DNA of 64,000 nucleotides from Fasciolopsis buskii (GCA_008360955.1 LUCM01008319.1:232599-296598), one strand, 5' to 3'. Positions 51,579-63,176 are shown, counted from the stretch's first letter. Notes: generated by a model not told the origin, from the letters alone. A program made the numbers and translations.

Positions 51579-53360
51579 CTGTAAAAAATTTAAAGGAAAA
51601 ATAATTGTGATTATAGTACTGTGAAGATTTTGCATTTTGCTATGTTGAATGTTATGGAAAAGTAACGAATGTTAGTTCTTATTTACCCTACTAGCAAAAC
51701 TAACAATCGGGCTTGGCTCGTTAGTACAATGTGTATTCTGCTAGCCCATTCATTAGAAACAATTATACCGGGCCTTCTTAAGTGGGAGGAAGGTGTTAAA
51801 CCGGAAACTACCTCGCGACGAACTAAATCATGAGACCTTCAACAGACATACTAACAAAGTCTAGACGTTATCATTTATAGGTACCATTGTTGAAGCATGT
51901 AACCTGATATTCTCTGGTAAAACAATTCAAAATGACATATTCATGATGGTGATAATTAGATACGCGTGATACCGTCCGTTTAAAAATCACATCTCAGGAG
52001 AGAAAATCTATCCCTGCCATGGGTAAGTCTCATTCGTAGCTGTCCGGTATTGGTTGACTGTACAGTGTGTGGACTCTCGCCACTGCAAAATATCTGAGGC
52101 ATACTTAGCAGCAACATAACAAAAGCAATATCTGATCAAATCGGGAATCCAATAGCTCAGCCTGGATTTATCTCTAAAAATAACCATTTTGAAGCACGGT
52201 CAGTGCAATAGTGCGTTTATGCCGAATACATTCGGGATGTTTCTCATCGTGATCATGATCCCTTTGTACTTTAGTCTCAATTGCTCTTCCAAATTGTGTT
52301 TCGGACGTCCTAGACACTGATCATGATCAACCTGATGGTAACCTAGAGCATAACACGTTGGCATTTCAGATATATTTGCAATTAGTAACTCTTTGACATA
52401 ATGTGTCTGGTATGATGAAAGTTATGCGCAAATACCTAAAATGATTGTATTATTGATGCGTAAAACTGGCTATCCTGTGTCTTCCTTTTTTAGGTATCAC
52501 TGGCAAGGAGGGTCCATTTTTGAAGAAAAATATCTTTTTAGTTGGGTTATGGACAGCAAGCAATCATCAATAGAATGAACTGGCTGCGAATTGTTTAATA
52601 TCGGTAGGGTACTTGAGACGCAAGTTTTCGTAGGGATTGTTGTTTACCGAATTTTGTACGTTAATGCTAGCACTAAGCAAACTGAAACCGTTGTCTGATG
52701 GACAGCTGCAGATTTTGTTCCGTGTTGTTTTGCATCTGCTTGATAAATATCATATCCATTGCAGGTTCTCAGTACCCAGGAAAGTTTGCTTGTTTGTATC
52801 CTAATTGTCATTCAGTCTGACAACATGAGTGTTCAGAATTATTTCTCGAGTAGAACGAATGCTTATCTTGCGAAAGGAATGAATCAATTGTCCAGTCTTT
52901 CATCTTCTGATGTGTTTGCGAATCAGTTGTTTGTTACCAGAGGAATTATTAACTGGCAGGCAAATTATTGCCGCGTAATGATTAACAAAACTTTGAGGAC
53001 CGGTCCTTTGACCTAAGCAACTTTAGTGTCCAATTCAAAGTTCTTTGGTCTCGGATGTACTTCTCGGTTGGAGCGCAATGAATTTTCACAGCTGTTTATT
53101 CCTAACAAGCAAGAAAGTGTCGTAAATTGCTAAGTCTCCTGACAACATAGTGGCGAATAGAACAATTTTGGATATGATCCAATCTCCCACCTTTCAGGTT
53201 AACAGATTTAAATGCTTCGTGAAAGAATATCGGAGAGTTATCTGCATTAGGTCCAAAATGCTATCTACCTCAACTTTATCCATAGTCCTGCTGATCAAAT
53301 AAAAGAGTCATTTGATTTGGACTACCATATTAGGAACAAAATGAAAGAGCAGTTGTAAAT

Positions 53361-54878
53361 TAATGCAGCTCAGTTTAATGCATTATTTAGGAATAGAATA
53401 AACTAGCGAAACGAATCATTTTTTCTTTGACTTCAACCCTGAAAACACCGGTTAATTTGGTAGGCATTAGCTAAATAGCGCGAATGAATGAGGCATTCCA
53501 GTTTCTGCCACCTTCATCATCCAAAGGTGAACGAAAATTGCACGAATAGTTGTTCACGGATTTCCTCAAGGTCATTCGAAGGACGGCAAAATTAATGTGG
53601 TTCGAGTAATAAAATCATCGAACAGATTGCGTAATTTTCCTCCACTTTGTCTAACTGCCCTAGGCACAATATTCTAGTTAGCCCGACTCGAATAGACTTC
53701 ATTTCATCGGGGAATTGTCAATTTTCTGCTTTGCCCTAATTCATCTAAGCTTTTTTAAAGCCTGGTTTCAAAAACTACCCATGATTTTTAAAAAATCCAA
53801 GCTAGGATAATCAGGGTGAACTTATTGGCAATCGGGGTTCATTATCATTCAGCCTATCAGCCACAACAATCTTATGTGTGCTACGTTTACCATGCCTGTT
53901 TTATACAATATAGGAAGACGTACAACCGTTTCGACGGAATCATACATTTTTGTAAGACCTCCAGGTTAAGCGGTTAAAATTGCAATGCTGATCTGATGTA
54001 AGCTTTTTTTTCCCAGAGCAATTCGATTGGTAACCATTTTGTAAATATCCGGACCAAACGACGTAAGGAGTGTATCGAAGAATCGATGCGCCATGTATTG
54101 GTTTTTTTATTGTGAATGATATAATATTAATAACACAGCGTTGTTGGTAGATGTAATGCGCCAACGTTTCGACTACCGTGGGTAGTCTTTCTCAAGGCAA
54201 GTTTTACAATCTGATGTAGTCCATCAGATTTTCAAGAACAATATTAAGCTAAATTCGCGTTCCCTTGTCCAAAAGTATCGCCGTTGTTGGAGAACGTAAG
54301 TGATAAAGGTTCTGATTGCACACAGTACTTTTATTCTGCGCCGTATGCAGTCGAAATGGTTGATTAATCAATAAGAATAAGTTCCGTTTTTCTGAGCAGA
54401 ATTTCAACTGCATTGATGTTCGTCATTGAACATCTGTATTACCACTTCACAATGTTGTTTGCTGACAGTTTTATTTGACGATTATAACAAAGTTGGGTGG
54501 TTCACTTCACAACGGCCTTCATCTTAAGGAGGGTTTTAAAACGGGGCCCCAGGTTGTTACAAAATCATCTGGAAAAAGACATCCAAATCACATTTTATAA
54601 TTTCAAAAGAAAATTCTCGTTTTGTTAAATTCCGCGCTAATTCCTCGCTTGGTTACAACTAACCCGATAGTACCTTATTTTTCGAGATTGATGTTTTGGG
54701 AACATTGTCAAATTTTGGCGGAAGCCGTTTGGATCTTTCTGGTTTTGGCCTAGCACGTGACCTATGACTGAATAGCATCTCAAATTTGTGTAAACAAACT
54801 TTCACCCAGCAGTTCAGATGTCCGTCGGCTGTTTGATTTATCTCCTTCGTTAGCATTTAACTACACAAAAACTACCAC
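53361..54878. repeat. Direct repeat, copy 1, ending at the assembly gap
   Basis: A 1518-bp block ending at the last base before the N run. It matches 54889-56406 wherever compared and encodes the same incidental ORFs at a constant 1528-bp offset (1518 + 10 Ns). This is the pattern of two contig ends that overlap but were scaffolded with a nominal gap instead of being merged. Confidence 0.95.
54105..54230 (-). repeat. Penelope-type terminal repeat with two hairpins (copy 1)
   Basis: On the minus strand the sequence runs through a perfect 9-bp hairpin (54230-54208, 5-nt loop). CTTGAGAAA, a 7-bp hairpin (GACTACC-CAC-GGTAGTC, 54187-54171), and GAAACGTTGGCGCATTAC follow. The layout, hairpin followed by GAAACG, matches hammerhead-like ends of Penelope-like elements. 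The first core block is variant: U and A replace the canonical C3 and G8, which normally pair with each other. The same unit recurs at 59250-59165 and, through the duplication, at 55633-55758. Confidence 0.5.
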
Positions 54879-54888
54879 NNNNNNNNNN
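54879..54888. other. Assembly gap (10 N)
   Basis: Ten Ns separate the two identical 1518-bp blocks. The fixed small size is a placeholder rather than a measured gap. Confidence 0.99.
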
Positions 54889-56406
54889 TAATGCAGCTCA
54901 GTTTAATGCATTATTTAGGAATAGAATAAACTAGCGAAACGAATCATTTTTTCTTTGACTTCAACCCTGAAAACACCGGTTAATTTGGTAGGCATTAGCT
55001 AAATAGCGCGAATGAATGAGGCATTCCAGTTTCTGCCACCTTCATCATCCAAAGGTGAACGAAAATTGCACGAATAGTTGTTCACGGATTTCCTCAAGGT
55101 CATTCGAAGGACGGCAAAATTAATGTGGTTCGAGTAATAAAATCATCGAACAGATTGCGTAATTTTCCTCCACTTTGTCTAACTGCCCTAGGCACAATAT
55201 TCTAGTTAGCCCGACTCGAATAGACTTCATTTCATCGGGGAATTGTCAATTTTCTGCTTTGCCCTAATTCATCTAAGCTTTTTTAAAGCCTGGTTTCAAA
55301 AACTACCCATGATTTTTAAAAAATCCAAGCTAGGATAATCAGGGTGAACTTATTGGCAATCGGGGTTCATTATCATTCAGCCTATCAGCCACAACAATCT
55401 TATGTGTGCTACGTTTACCATGCCTGTTTTATACAATATAGGAAGACGTACAACCGTTTCGACGGAATCATACATTTTTGTAAGACCTCCAGGTTAAGCG
55501 GTTAAAATTGCAATGCTGATCTGATGTAAGCTTTTTTTTCCCAGAGCAATTCGATTGGTAACCATTTTGTAAATATCCGGACCAAACGACGTAAGGAGTG
55601 TATCGAAGAATCGATGCGCCATGTATTGGTTTTTTTATTGTGAATGATATAATATTAATAACACAGCGTTGTTGGTAGATGTAATGCGCCAACGTTTCGA
55701 CTACCGTGGGTAGTCTTTCTCAAGGCAAGTTTTACAATCTGATGTAGTCCATCAGATTTTCAAGAACAATATTAAGCTAAATTCGCGTTCCCTTGTCCAA
55801 AAGTATCGCCGTTGTTGGAGAACGTAAGTGATAAAGGTTCTGATTGCACACAGTACTTTTATTCTGCGCCGTATGCAGTCGAAATGGTTGATTAATCAAT
55901 AAGAATAAGTTCCGTTTTTCTGAGCAGAATTTCAACTGCATTGATGTTCGTCATTGAACATCTGTATTACCACTTCACAATGTTGTTTGCTGACAGTTTT
56001 ATTTGACGATTATAACAAAGTTGGGTGGTTCACTTCACAACGGCCTTCATCTTAAGGAGGGTTTTAAAACGGGGCCCCAGGTTGTTACAAAATCATCTGG
56101 AAAAAGACATCCAAATCACATTTTATAATTTCAAAAGAAAATTCTCGTTTTGTTAAATTCCGCGCTAATTCCTCGCTTGGTTACAACTAACCCGATAGTA
56201 CCTTATTTTTCGAGATTGATGTTTTGGGAACATTGTCAAATTTTGGCGGAAGCCGTTTGGATCTTTCTGGTTTTGGCCTAGCACGTGACCTATGACTGAA
56301 TAGCATCTCAAATTTGTGTAAACAAACTTTCACCCAGCAGTTCAGATGTCCGTCGGCTGTTTGATTTATCTCCTTCGTTAGCATTTAACTACACAAAAAC
56401 TACCAC
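54889..56406. repeat. Direct repeat, copy 2, starting at the assembly gap
   Basis: Begins at the first base after the N run and is the same as 53361-54878, ending at ...CTACCAC before unique sequence (GTTGG). Most likely a duplicate representation of one genomic segment. Confidence 0.95.
55633..55758 (-). repeat. Penelope-type terminal repeat (copy inside the duplicated block)
   Basis: Base-for-base the same as the repeat at 54105-54230, offset by 1528 bp. It exists only because the surrounding 1518-bp block appears twice around the gap, so it probably does not represent a second genomic copy. Confidence 0.5.
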
Positions 56407-59164
56407 GTTGGTTTCTTTAGCAGTCATCTGTGACCCAATATGGTTCTTTGGTAGCCAGCCAAGTTTATTTCATGAACTGGTAAAAAACCCACATTGCTGA
56501 CCTCCCAGGGAAACAAATTTGTTCGAGACCAATTCAGTTCAGCATCTCTCACTAAAACAACCACGGCATGTTGTGAAATTTACAATGATATTATTGCCCA
56601 TGACAACAGTGTGAGGACGTTTGTCAAACAGGTCAGTATCATTCACGTTTGTGGCATAACGGAACTAGGCAGACAGCTAAACCACAGGGAGCCAGAATTA
56701 ATTTTTACATGACAAGGTAAAGGAAGAGACTATTTTAGGTGACCAGTAGTTTTAATTATGGGATCAAAAACATCTGTCGGCCTGACAGAAGAAAATGCTT
56801 GATATGGGTAATCCTAATAAGCGATACGCAAAGGTTAAAAAAGAGCATATAAGCACAGTTTATTACCAAGCAATAAAAAGGTAAAGGATATATGTAAATG
56901 AATGCAAGGAACATAAGAAAGATCATATTGTATGCCAAATTTATAATCTGCGTTCCAACCAATATGGCCAATATATCGATTAAATTTGTTATTACATTCT
57001 TCCAGGTTTGGTACAAGAGTATTGTTCTTACACTACAATGGCAAAGGTTGCTCTTAGACATCCGTTGTATTTTGTATTTTAATTAATGCGGCTGGACGTA
57101 TAATTATCGGCAAGGCACCGAGCTTCTAGTGCACCTATGGTAATACGCCCTCCGACACACTGTGTGCTAACAGTCTCATACCCGAAAATGTACCCGACTG
57201 AACTAAAATAACGTATACAAATGTGTGCACATCAAAACTAGGACTAATCCTCTTGCAATGTATTTTTCAATCAAATGCCTCAAGCATTTTCCACGGGACT
57301 GCCAACGATGCTTTTATGTTAGCTGTTTTTCCACAATTTTGAAAATGGCGGATAAATAAACGATAAAAAAGGAATCGAATTCAATCGAGGTCAATGTTCG
57401 AATCTGTCACTTTGAGTCTTACCACTCTAGCTCAGTTGTCATCGCATTTAGCCGTTCATGACAAATCTGCAAACCGGGAAAACAGTTCAGTCAACGTGAT
57501 TTCGAACATATGCTCTCACACAGGACCGCTTTTCGTTCTCATAGAAGGTGTTCAGAGTAAAGTTTTCTTTTCTTGATTTACCTGGGCTCATTCCCAATAT
57601 TTTCTAGACCGACAAGTACAAACGGAGATTTATTTTCACATCTAAAAGCGAACCGTTATTCTGGAGGGATATGCGATTCACTGATTTCAATTATTCACTA
57701 GACTCCACATTCTGTCCACGTTAGTAGTAGACTGCAGCGTAATTGTCTGGTATTATTGCAGTTCACGATTCCAAATCGTGAGTAACATCGGCTCAACAAC
57801 GAGCAATGAGACATTCGTAAGACTACACCATACCGCCAATTTCAGTGGATGAGAACGAATTATTTTTTGATGAGTGTTAAGCAATATCAATTGTTCGCGT
57901 GTTGCTACAATGGACATATAATTATCTAATTTTTATCCTCGCAAAGGTGGCTGAACAGCTGTCTCACACTAGAAAGCTGTTTGTAAAATACGCACATTTC
58001 ATGTACAGTGGTCGCTGGCATTTTCGTTTTTAAATGATAAAACTTTCGTTCACTAGCATTTTTCCAAACTCTGGTATCGGGGAGCTTAAAAGCACTTCAT
58101 TCGTATTGTTACTGAGGCACCTGGAAGTGTTGAATAGTTCTCTCCTGGGTAAATTACAAAGCTTGATTCTTTCATGAAAATGTTTTTTGCATATCGGTGA
58201 TCGGGTTTTACAAAAGATATCATCCATTTGAACCATCTGTTTCTCGCTGGCAGTCGACGAATAAGCCATTCGTTCTCGTTGCTCCGAGCTATTTATTGGT
58301 TTGTTCTCGACTATATGAAATTGAGCTGTAGAAAATAACATACTTTTCAAACCACGCCATCGCTCCATAGACCTTTTTGTGCATTGACTCGTTTGTTTCA
58401 GCCATAACACGCATCACGGGAAGAAGTGTATTCACTTCACAATATATCCAACCAGTGCCTATGCATGACTTGAAGGCTTGAAATCCTCGTTGACACATTA
58501 CGATTAATCTAACTGCAATAAAGATGGCATTCTAGTAGCATTACAAGTATCGAGCCCTTTGATTTAACTACTTAGTTCTCGTCTGTCGTGTTTCCCGGTA
58601 CAACATCTGCAAACACGAAATCAGGAAATAAACTCAGTCCCAGAACATTAGCTTGGTAATGGAGTCGTTCATTTCATGTACCGGAAGCACACTTCGGAGA
58701 GATCACTTTTCAACATGAATTGTAGATTTCGGACTAATTTTGGACGTTTTTTGTGAACACGGAAAGAAATCACAATCCCCATGTTCGAAGCACTAAAGAA
58801 AAGTCCTACGATATGCAACGAGAACATGATCTTTTCGTTACCACTGATTTCTTTGGTGATTTAGGTTCATTTAAATGCCAAATGGAAATCTGTTGCGAAC
58901 GGTTTTCTTCCTAGACAGGCAATAATGTGTATTCCAGCCACTATACTAATGATTATTAAAGGTAGTTTATTGTGAGTTACAAGACAGTGAGTAGTTTGTA
59001 ATTTTGAACGATATGAGCAACAATGTTTAAAGCCAATTCTACAGTATTTTTTGTTGGAACGCAGGATGCAGGTACTAGTTTAATAAGTCGATTCCTTACC
59101 TGCTCAGATCATCGGGAATGTTTACTTTCAAACCTACAAATAGAGCTAGATTTATATTGTGGAT

Positions 59165-59250
59165 AATATGATGTGAATAGCACAACATTGTTGGTAGATG
59201 TAATGCGCCAACATTTCAACTACCGTGGGTAACCTTTCTCAAGACAAGTT
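59165..59250 (-). repeat. Penelope-type terminal repeat (diverged copy)
   Basis: Shares about 75 bp (TTGTTGGTAGATGTAATGCGCCAAC...CTTTCTCAAG) with the repeat at 54.1 kb. Substitutions in the 7-bp stem (GGTTACC/GGTAGTT) keep all pairs through G-U wobbles. The second, 9-bp hairpin is absent. It lies in the last intron of the receptor gene. Confidence 0.5.
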
Positions 59251-60204
59251 ATACAATCAATTAGAAATAAATAAAATAAACTTTATTGTTTTCGCACATG
59301 CTCTATGACAATTCTTGATCATTTGCAACTTTGGCAATTCAAGAATTCTTAAAACGACAAGGAGTTCAACAGAAAGACAATGTACCAGCCCCGGCCGAAT
59401 GGAGAATCCCACTCTCAGGTGGGCATCAGTGCAGACTCTCGCCAGTTTCTTATGCAGATTTTCAACAATGATTTTGTGTTTACAATCCCATCCCTGGCCA
59501 AATAATGTCAATTTCCTTCATTTGCGTGTGTATGTGCAACTCATTCTTTGTTGTGTGAAATAACTGTCACCCGCGTGTGTATGACTAGAGCAGTGTGCAG
59601 ATAGGCAACCTTTTGTTTTTATCTTCACAGCCAACAATTCACTATGCCCACTATTTCCAAATTCAAACAATGTGTCAAATTCTAAAAAACTTTCACAGTT
59701 TCATTGAAAGCACGAAGGCCAGGCTGTTTTTCATTTGACCCGCGTGTGAGCTGTGCACGGACGATTTATTCCGCCCCACTGGCCACATTTAGAGTTAAGC
59801 ATTTGTTTTATTTCCCCAAGTCCGTTCGAAATGCTGCACGAAGTCAATCGACTTTTGGAAGAAGTGCTTCTTTTTTGACTGGAGAGAATTATTTAACTGG
59901 TGTAATGGTCGTCTTTGGAATCAGCATTCTCGTGGTCCTTTTCACCAATCAAGTCAACTAATTGAAGACAGATAAGCAAATCCTTTTGCGCGAATGCACA
60001 TTTTCGATGTCACTTGCAAACCTGATCGCAAAAAAACATGGATCCTGTGACGAACAGTGGATTTTATGTTTGCCATTATGAACCCATTTTGCTTTGCGGC
60101 AATCTTGTCGCACACAAGTTTGCTAATGGTCCGTCAAATTACAATGCATAAATATCTATATTTGGATATCAGTCGGTTGATTTTGTGAGTAACGAAGGAC
60201 TTAC

Positions 60205-61280
60205 CGAGGACAATAGCCAATGTTTTGGTAGCTTTTCTCTCAAGTTTGGCACTTGTCCGATCTTTGGACATGACCTGATTGGAAGTATTCGTTAAGTTCA
60301 AACCTTTGTTTCTGAACAAAGTTTTAAAATGTCCGTTATTTCCGTTCAACTCCCGATTATCACCGCATCGTGAAGTGAGACTGCCTTTGGTTATGAAAGA
60401 TCTCGTGGCTGTTAGTTTTTTCCGCACGCTATCTGACACACGGACACTCAATGGTGCTCTCCGCGATGGTTTGCCCATTGAGTAAATTTGTTGTCCGGAA
60501 ACAGTGGAGTATTGTACCGGGAAAACTGAAAGGCTGCATCGTTTTGCTTGACGGATCCGATTTTTTAGGTGTTTTCTAAACTGGTCCATATCTTTAAACT
60601 CCTTATCCGTACCGTACGTGCGAATTGTATCAGTGTCTGTCGAGATCGAATTTGTTCCATTCGGCTCGGCAGCTGCGTGATGCACTACTGCATTCTGGTT
60701 AGTGTATATAAAAGATGTGTTCTCGAGCATAGGGACCTGTCTAGGTTGATCCAAATGCGGAATGGGTGCACATGAGTCTTTAGAGGAAGTAGGAAACGAA
60801 TCCGTAACCGTGACAGAAAAGTTTGATTCACATCCATCAAGAGAACAGCTTGGGCTCAAAGACTCGTTGTAAGGTTTCATCATTGGGGAAATGCTTTCAT
60901 TTGCATTCACGTCCCTCGAGACGACAGCAACGTCTGTACAAAGTTTGATTATATGTGCACTCTTATTCAGAGGTTTCATGGTTGAGTTACTCGTGAATGT
61001 GATATACTTGGTTCTTCCGCGAATTGTATGGAACACGCGATAGTACAAAATGATCATGATACCACAGGGGATGTAAAACGATCCAATAGAGGAGGTAATA
61101 ATATACTCCGGATTGAACAGTGCGCACATATTAGTCTGACGATCGGCAACATTGTTCAGTCCACATGCAATTGGCAGAGCGATCACAAAGGATAAAATCC
61201 AAGCCAGAGCGATAGTCAGACTCACACGGTAATTGTTGTTATGTTTTGAATAAACGATTGGTTTTGTTACTGCCACGTAG
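60205..61280 (-). CDS. D2-like dopamine receptor, exon with TM4, TM5 and the third intracellular loop
   Basis: This 1076-bp exon has acceptor ttttcag and donor GTAAGT. It encodes residues 38-397 of the visible protein. It completes DRYVAVTKP, then gives TM4 (Trp 65), the extracellular-loop-2 Cys (90) in a GLNN...C...NP context as in D2 receptors, and TM5. TM5 keeps all three serines (101, 102, 105; SSIGSFYIP) that contact catechol hydroxyls in catecholamine receptors. A very long, Ser/Thr/Lys-rich third intracellular loop of about 260 residues follows, ending in ATKTLAIVLG at the start of TM6. A long loop 3 is typical of Gi/o-coupled D2-type receptors. Reading through the donor gives a spurious longer ORF down to 60134; the GTAAGT and the match of the spliced product show that the exon stops at 60205. 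The protein should be a plasma-membrane receptor lowering cAMP; that function is inferred from the family. Confidence 0.95.
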
Positions 61281-61767
61281 CTGAAAAGCAAAACTGTTGA
61301 TTAAAATGAGAAGAGACAATCACGTCAATGGTCGTGTCATTAGTACAACTCATAAATTGCAACTGACGGTTAGCAAGTGGTTTATTTTCATGCACACTCA
61401 ATTCGTGTTACATGTATATAAGAATAAGGTAATGCGGCCTGCTATTCATAAGATAGCTCTCGTCACGAAAGCATAGAAGTGCAACATAATTGGCAGATGA
61501 AATGACCCAGTAAAACTGTGAAGCTTGACTAAATCCATTGAACCTTTTTTAAATCAGTTTAGTCCCCTGAGGTCTGCACAATTATCAGACACCTGGCTCT
61601 TATCTTCTCTGGTTCCAATTCTAATGTATTACTGTCATGGATGCAATTTTTATCTTACATGATACATAGTCCAATGTGTTTATTTTTATGCGAAGGAGGT
61701 TCTACCAGAAAATCACATCATCATCATGGATAAGAAAAGCACCGGGAACAACGTGTGATGAACGTAC
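61281..61767 (-). other. Intron of the D2-like receptor gene, inside the DRY codon for Arg
   Basis: A 487-bp intron with GTACGT donor and ttttcag acceptor, inserted in phase 2 in the Arg codon of DRY. Nothing else is recognised inside it. Confidence 0.9.
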
Positions 61768-61880
61768 CGATCCAGGCTGATTGCGGCCAGGTTGAGTATG
61801 GAAGCAGTGCACAACATGACGTCGAACATGTTGAATATGTCGCAAAATACCGTACCGTAAGACCAGTTTCCGTTATTAGC
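61768..61880 (-). CDS. D2-like dopamine receptor, exon with TM3 (first exon visible)
   Basis: This 113-bp exon encodes 37 residues plus two bases of the next codon. It is preceded by an acceptor (gatctcag) and followed by a GTACGT donor. It carries the start of TM3 with the conserved Trp of extracellular loop 1 (residue 6 of the visible protein), the disulfide Cys (13), the amine-binding Asp (20) in FDVMLCTAS, and Asp-Arg of the DRY motif. The donor splits the Arg codon as CG/C, and splicing to the next exon restores LDRYVAV. In the family, this Asp binds the protonated amine of dopamine. The exon begins in phase 0. The exon(s) for the N-terminus, TM1 and TM2 were searched for in the flanking 2 kb on this strand and not found, so the gene continues beyond the window. 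Identification as D2-like rests on [12 protein letters not shown], which closely follows vertebrate D2 receptors. Confidence 0.93.
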
Positions 61881-62756
61881 CTGAGATCAAAGGGTGGATA
61901 GATTTTGCAAAAGAAAAAATTCTTTATGCCATCGATTGTGAAAGAAAGACATTCGACAGCTTGAAAAACTATTAGAAGTGAACAGTAAAAACGGTCATCA
62001 TGGGAAATCTGCGTCAACTCTGAGGACCAGAAATGAAAAGTTGGGTCCGTGAAAGCATTTATCTAAAAACAAATATTCGATGAAGACAATCTGAAGGCGC
62101 TTAGTGCTTAGAATAATTTCTTGGTGATGTCAAGCTTCTAGTAATGGGAATCTGATCAATGGGTCTGGTCATTGCTTTTTTCAGATTGCATGAGTTCCCC
62201 AACACCCAAAATACCGACCACAACCGGTGAAGATGCAAATGAGAAATTTCCAAGTTAGATTATTATCTGCTCAATAACGAATAATAACTGTCAACTAAGA
62301 TGCAACGGGGGTTGTAGATATGAAGTTGAACTGATGATTTGCAATTTACAGAAACCTACCAAACATGGTACACATTTGACAGTTGTAGTTGGAAATACCG
62401 TGAGAAATATGATCGTAGTATTAGAGAAAATCACAAAATAATTTTGTAGAATTTAATTTCATGTACAATTCCATGATTCAGTTTGTTTTGGAAAATCAGT
62501 TTGATCCTGTTCTTTGGAAACGCTAATTCTGTCTCCCCCGAAGCTTCATTTACTGAACTGCAAATGAAACGAGGTGACTAACTTGAACAATATTTGCATG
62601 GAAACCGAGTTCACAGGGCCGAACAGCCAGACCCTTATTGATTAGATACGAATAACAAAAAAGGCCCGTGAATTAACTCGTTTCAGTTTCGCCGACTTTC
62701 GGATAAACCCGGAATCAGATACGTATTCGGATGATTCTCTATTTGGATACAGTTTA
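61881..62756. other. Intron sequence upstream of the TM3 exon
   Basis: Checked on the minus strand for a TM1-TM2 exon (SLAVADL, VMP motifs) and none was found. The stretch directly before 61880 has a usable acceptor. Confidence 0.5.
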
Positions 62757-63176
62757 TTAGAAAATAGTGAAAACTTTTAGAGTCGGTTTTTTTGTTGCCA
62801 GTGAACACGCGTATGCTATATTTTTTGAGTGGTTCCCTGCTACGGATGTGTAGGTAAGTCCCGTTCCACTATACACAGTACCAGGTGCTGTCAGAAACAG
62901 TCTGCCCTTCAAAACATACATATATATCACGATTGTCCTCATTGTTGTGTATTCAAATGTGTAGAGCAGGAAATTGCAGCTTCCGGTTAAGCTATTCATG
63001 TAAACCAGTAGCCATGTCGCGGTGTTTCTTGGAACCCTTCGCATAATTTGCATGAACCGGTTAATTGTCTCAGCAATAAAATATATTCCCAAACAGTTAC
63101 TACTGAGTAAATTTACTGTATGATGGGCCTTGTGATAAGCAACAATTATCAGTCCAAGAATAGGCAGAGCTGTTGC
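62757..63176 (-). CDS. Possible last exon of another seven-transmembrane receptor (TM5/6-TM7-like)
   Basis: A 140-codon open stretch (139 aa plus TAA) begins directly after a plausible acceptor (aacagattag) in phase 0. It has three hydrophobic segments: around ALPILGLIIVAY (residues 3-14), around NCLGIYFIAETINRF (26-40), and TWLLVYMNSLTGSCNFLLYTF (51-71). The last resembles TM7 of peptide-type rhodopsin-family receptors, with NFLLY in the place of NPxxY; the short basic loop before it would be extracellular loop 3. The stop codon overlaps an AATAAA on the coding strand. It is not part of the D2-like receptor, whose TM6-TM7 exon is elsewhere. It may be the 3' end of an upstream or nested gene, a pseudogene fragment, or a chance ORF. 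No upstream exons were found. Confidence 0.35.
   Translation of the reverse strand, partial: ATALPILGLIIVAYHKAHHTVNLLSSNCLGIYFIAETINRFMQIMRRVPRNTATWLLVYMNSLTGSCNFLLYTFEYTTMRTIVIYMYVLKGRLFLTAPGTVYSGTGLTYTSVAGNHSKNIAYACSLATKKPTLKVFTIF

Larger units (their letters stand above)
51579..60204 (-). other. Last intron of the D2-like receptor gene (8.6 kb as assembled)
   Basis: The intron runs from donor GTAAGT to acceptor tttacag, phase 1. It contains an exact 1518-bp duplication around a gap (53361-56406) and Penelope-type hairpin repeats near 54.1, 55.7 and 59.2 kb. No coding exon is recognised in it. ORFs of 126 codons (58030-58410, minus) and 85 codons (52759-53016 and 59704-59961, plus) have no recognisable motif or splice context. 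If the duplication is artificial, the true intron is about 7.1 kb. Confidence 0.85.

Noticed and set aside
53940..55692. Two identical 74-codon ORFs as a conserved gene pair
   Set aside because: They are the same sequence represented twice around the gap and mostly cover the Penelope-type repeat.
58030..58410. 126-codon minus-strand ORF inside the receptor intron
   Set aside because: Same strand as the receptor, but the exon phases already join without it and it has no receptor-like sequence.
60134..60204. Continuation of the receptor ORF past the donor (SFVTHKINRLISKY...)
   Set aside because: A consensus GTAAGT donor at 60204 and the exact TM6 continuation in the exon at 51578 show this part is intronic.
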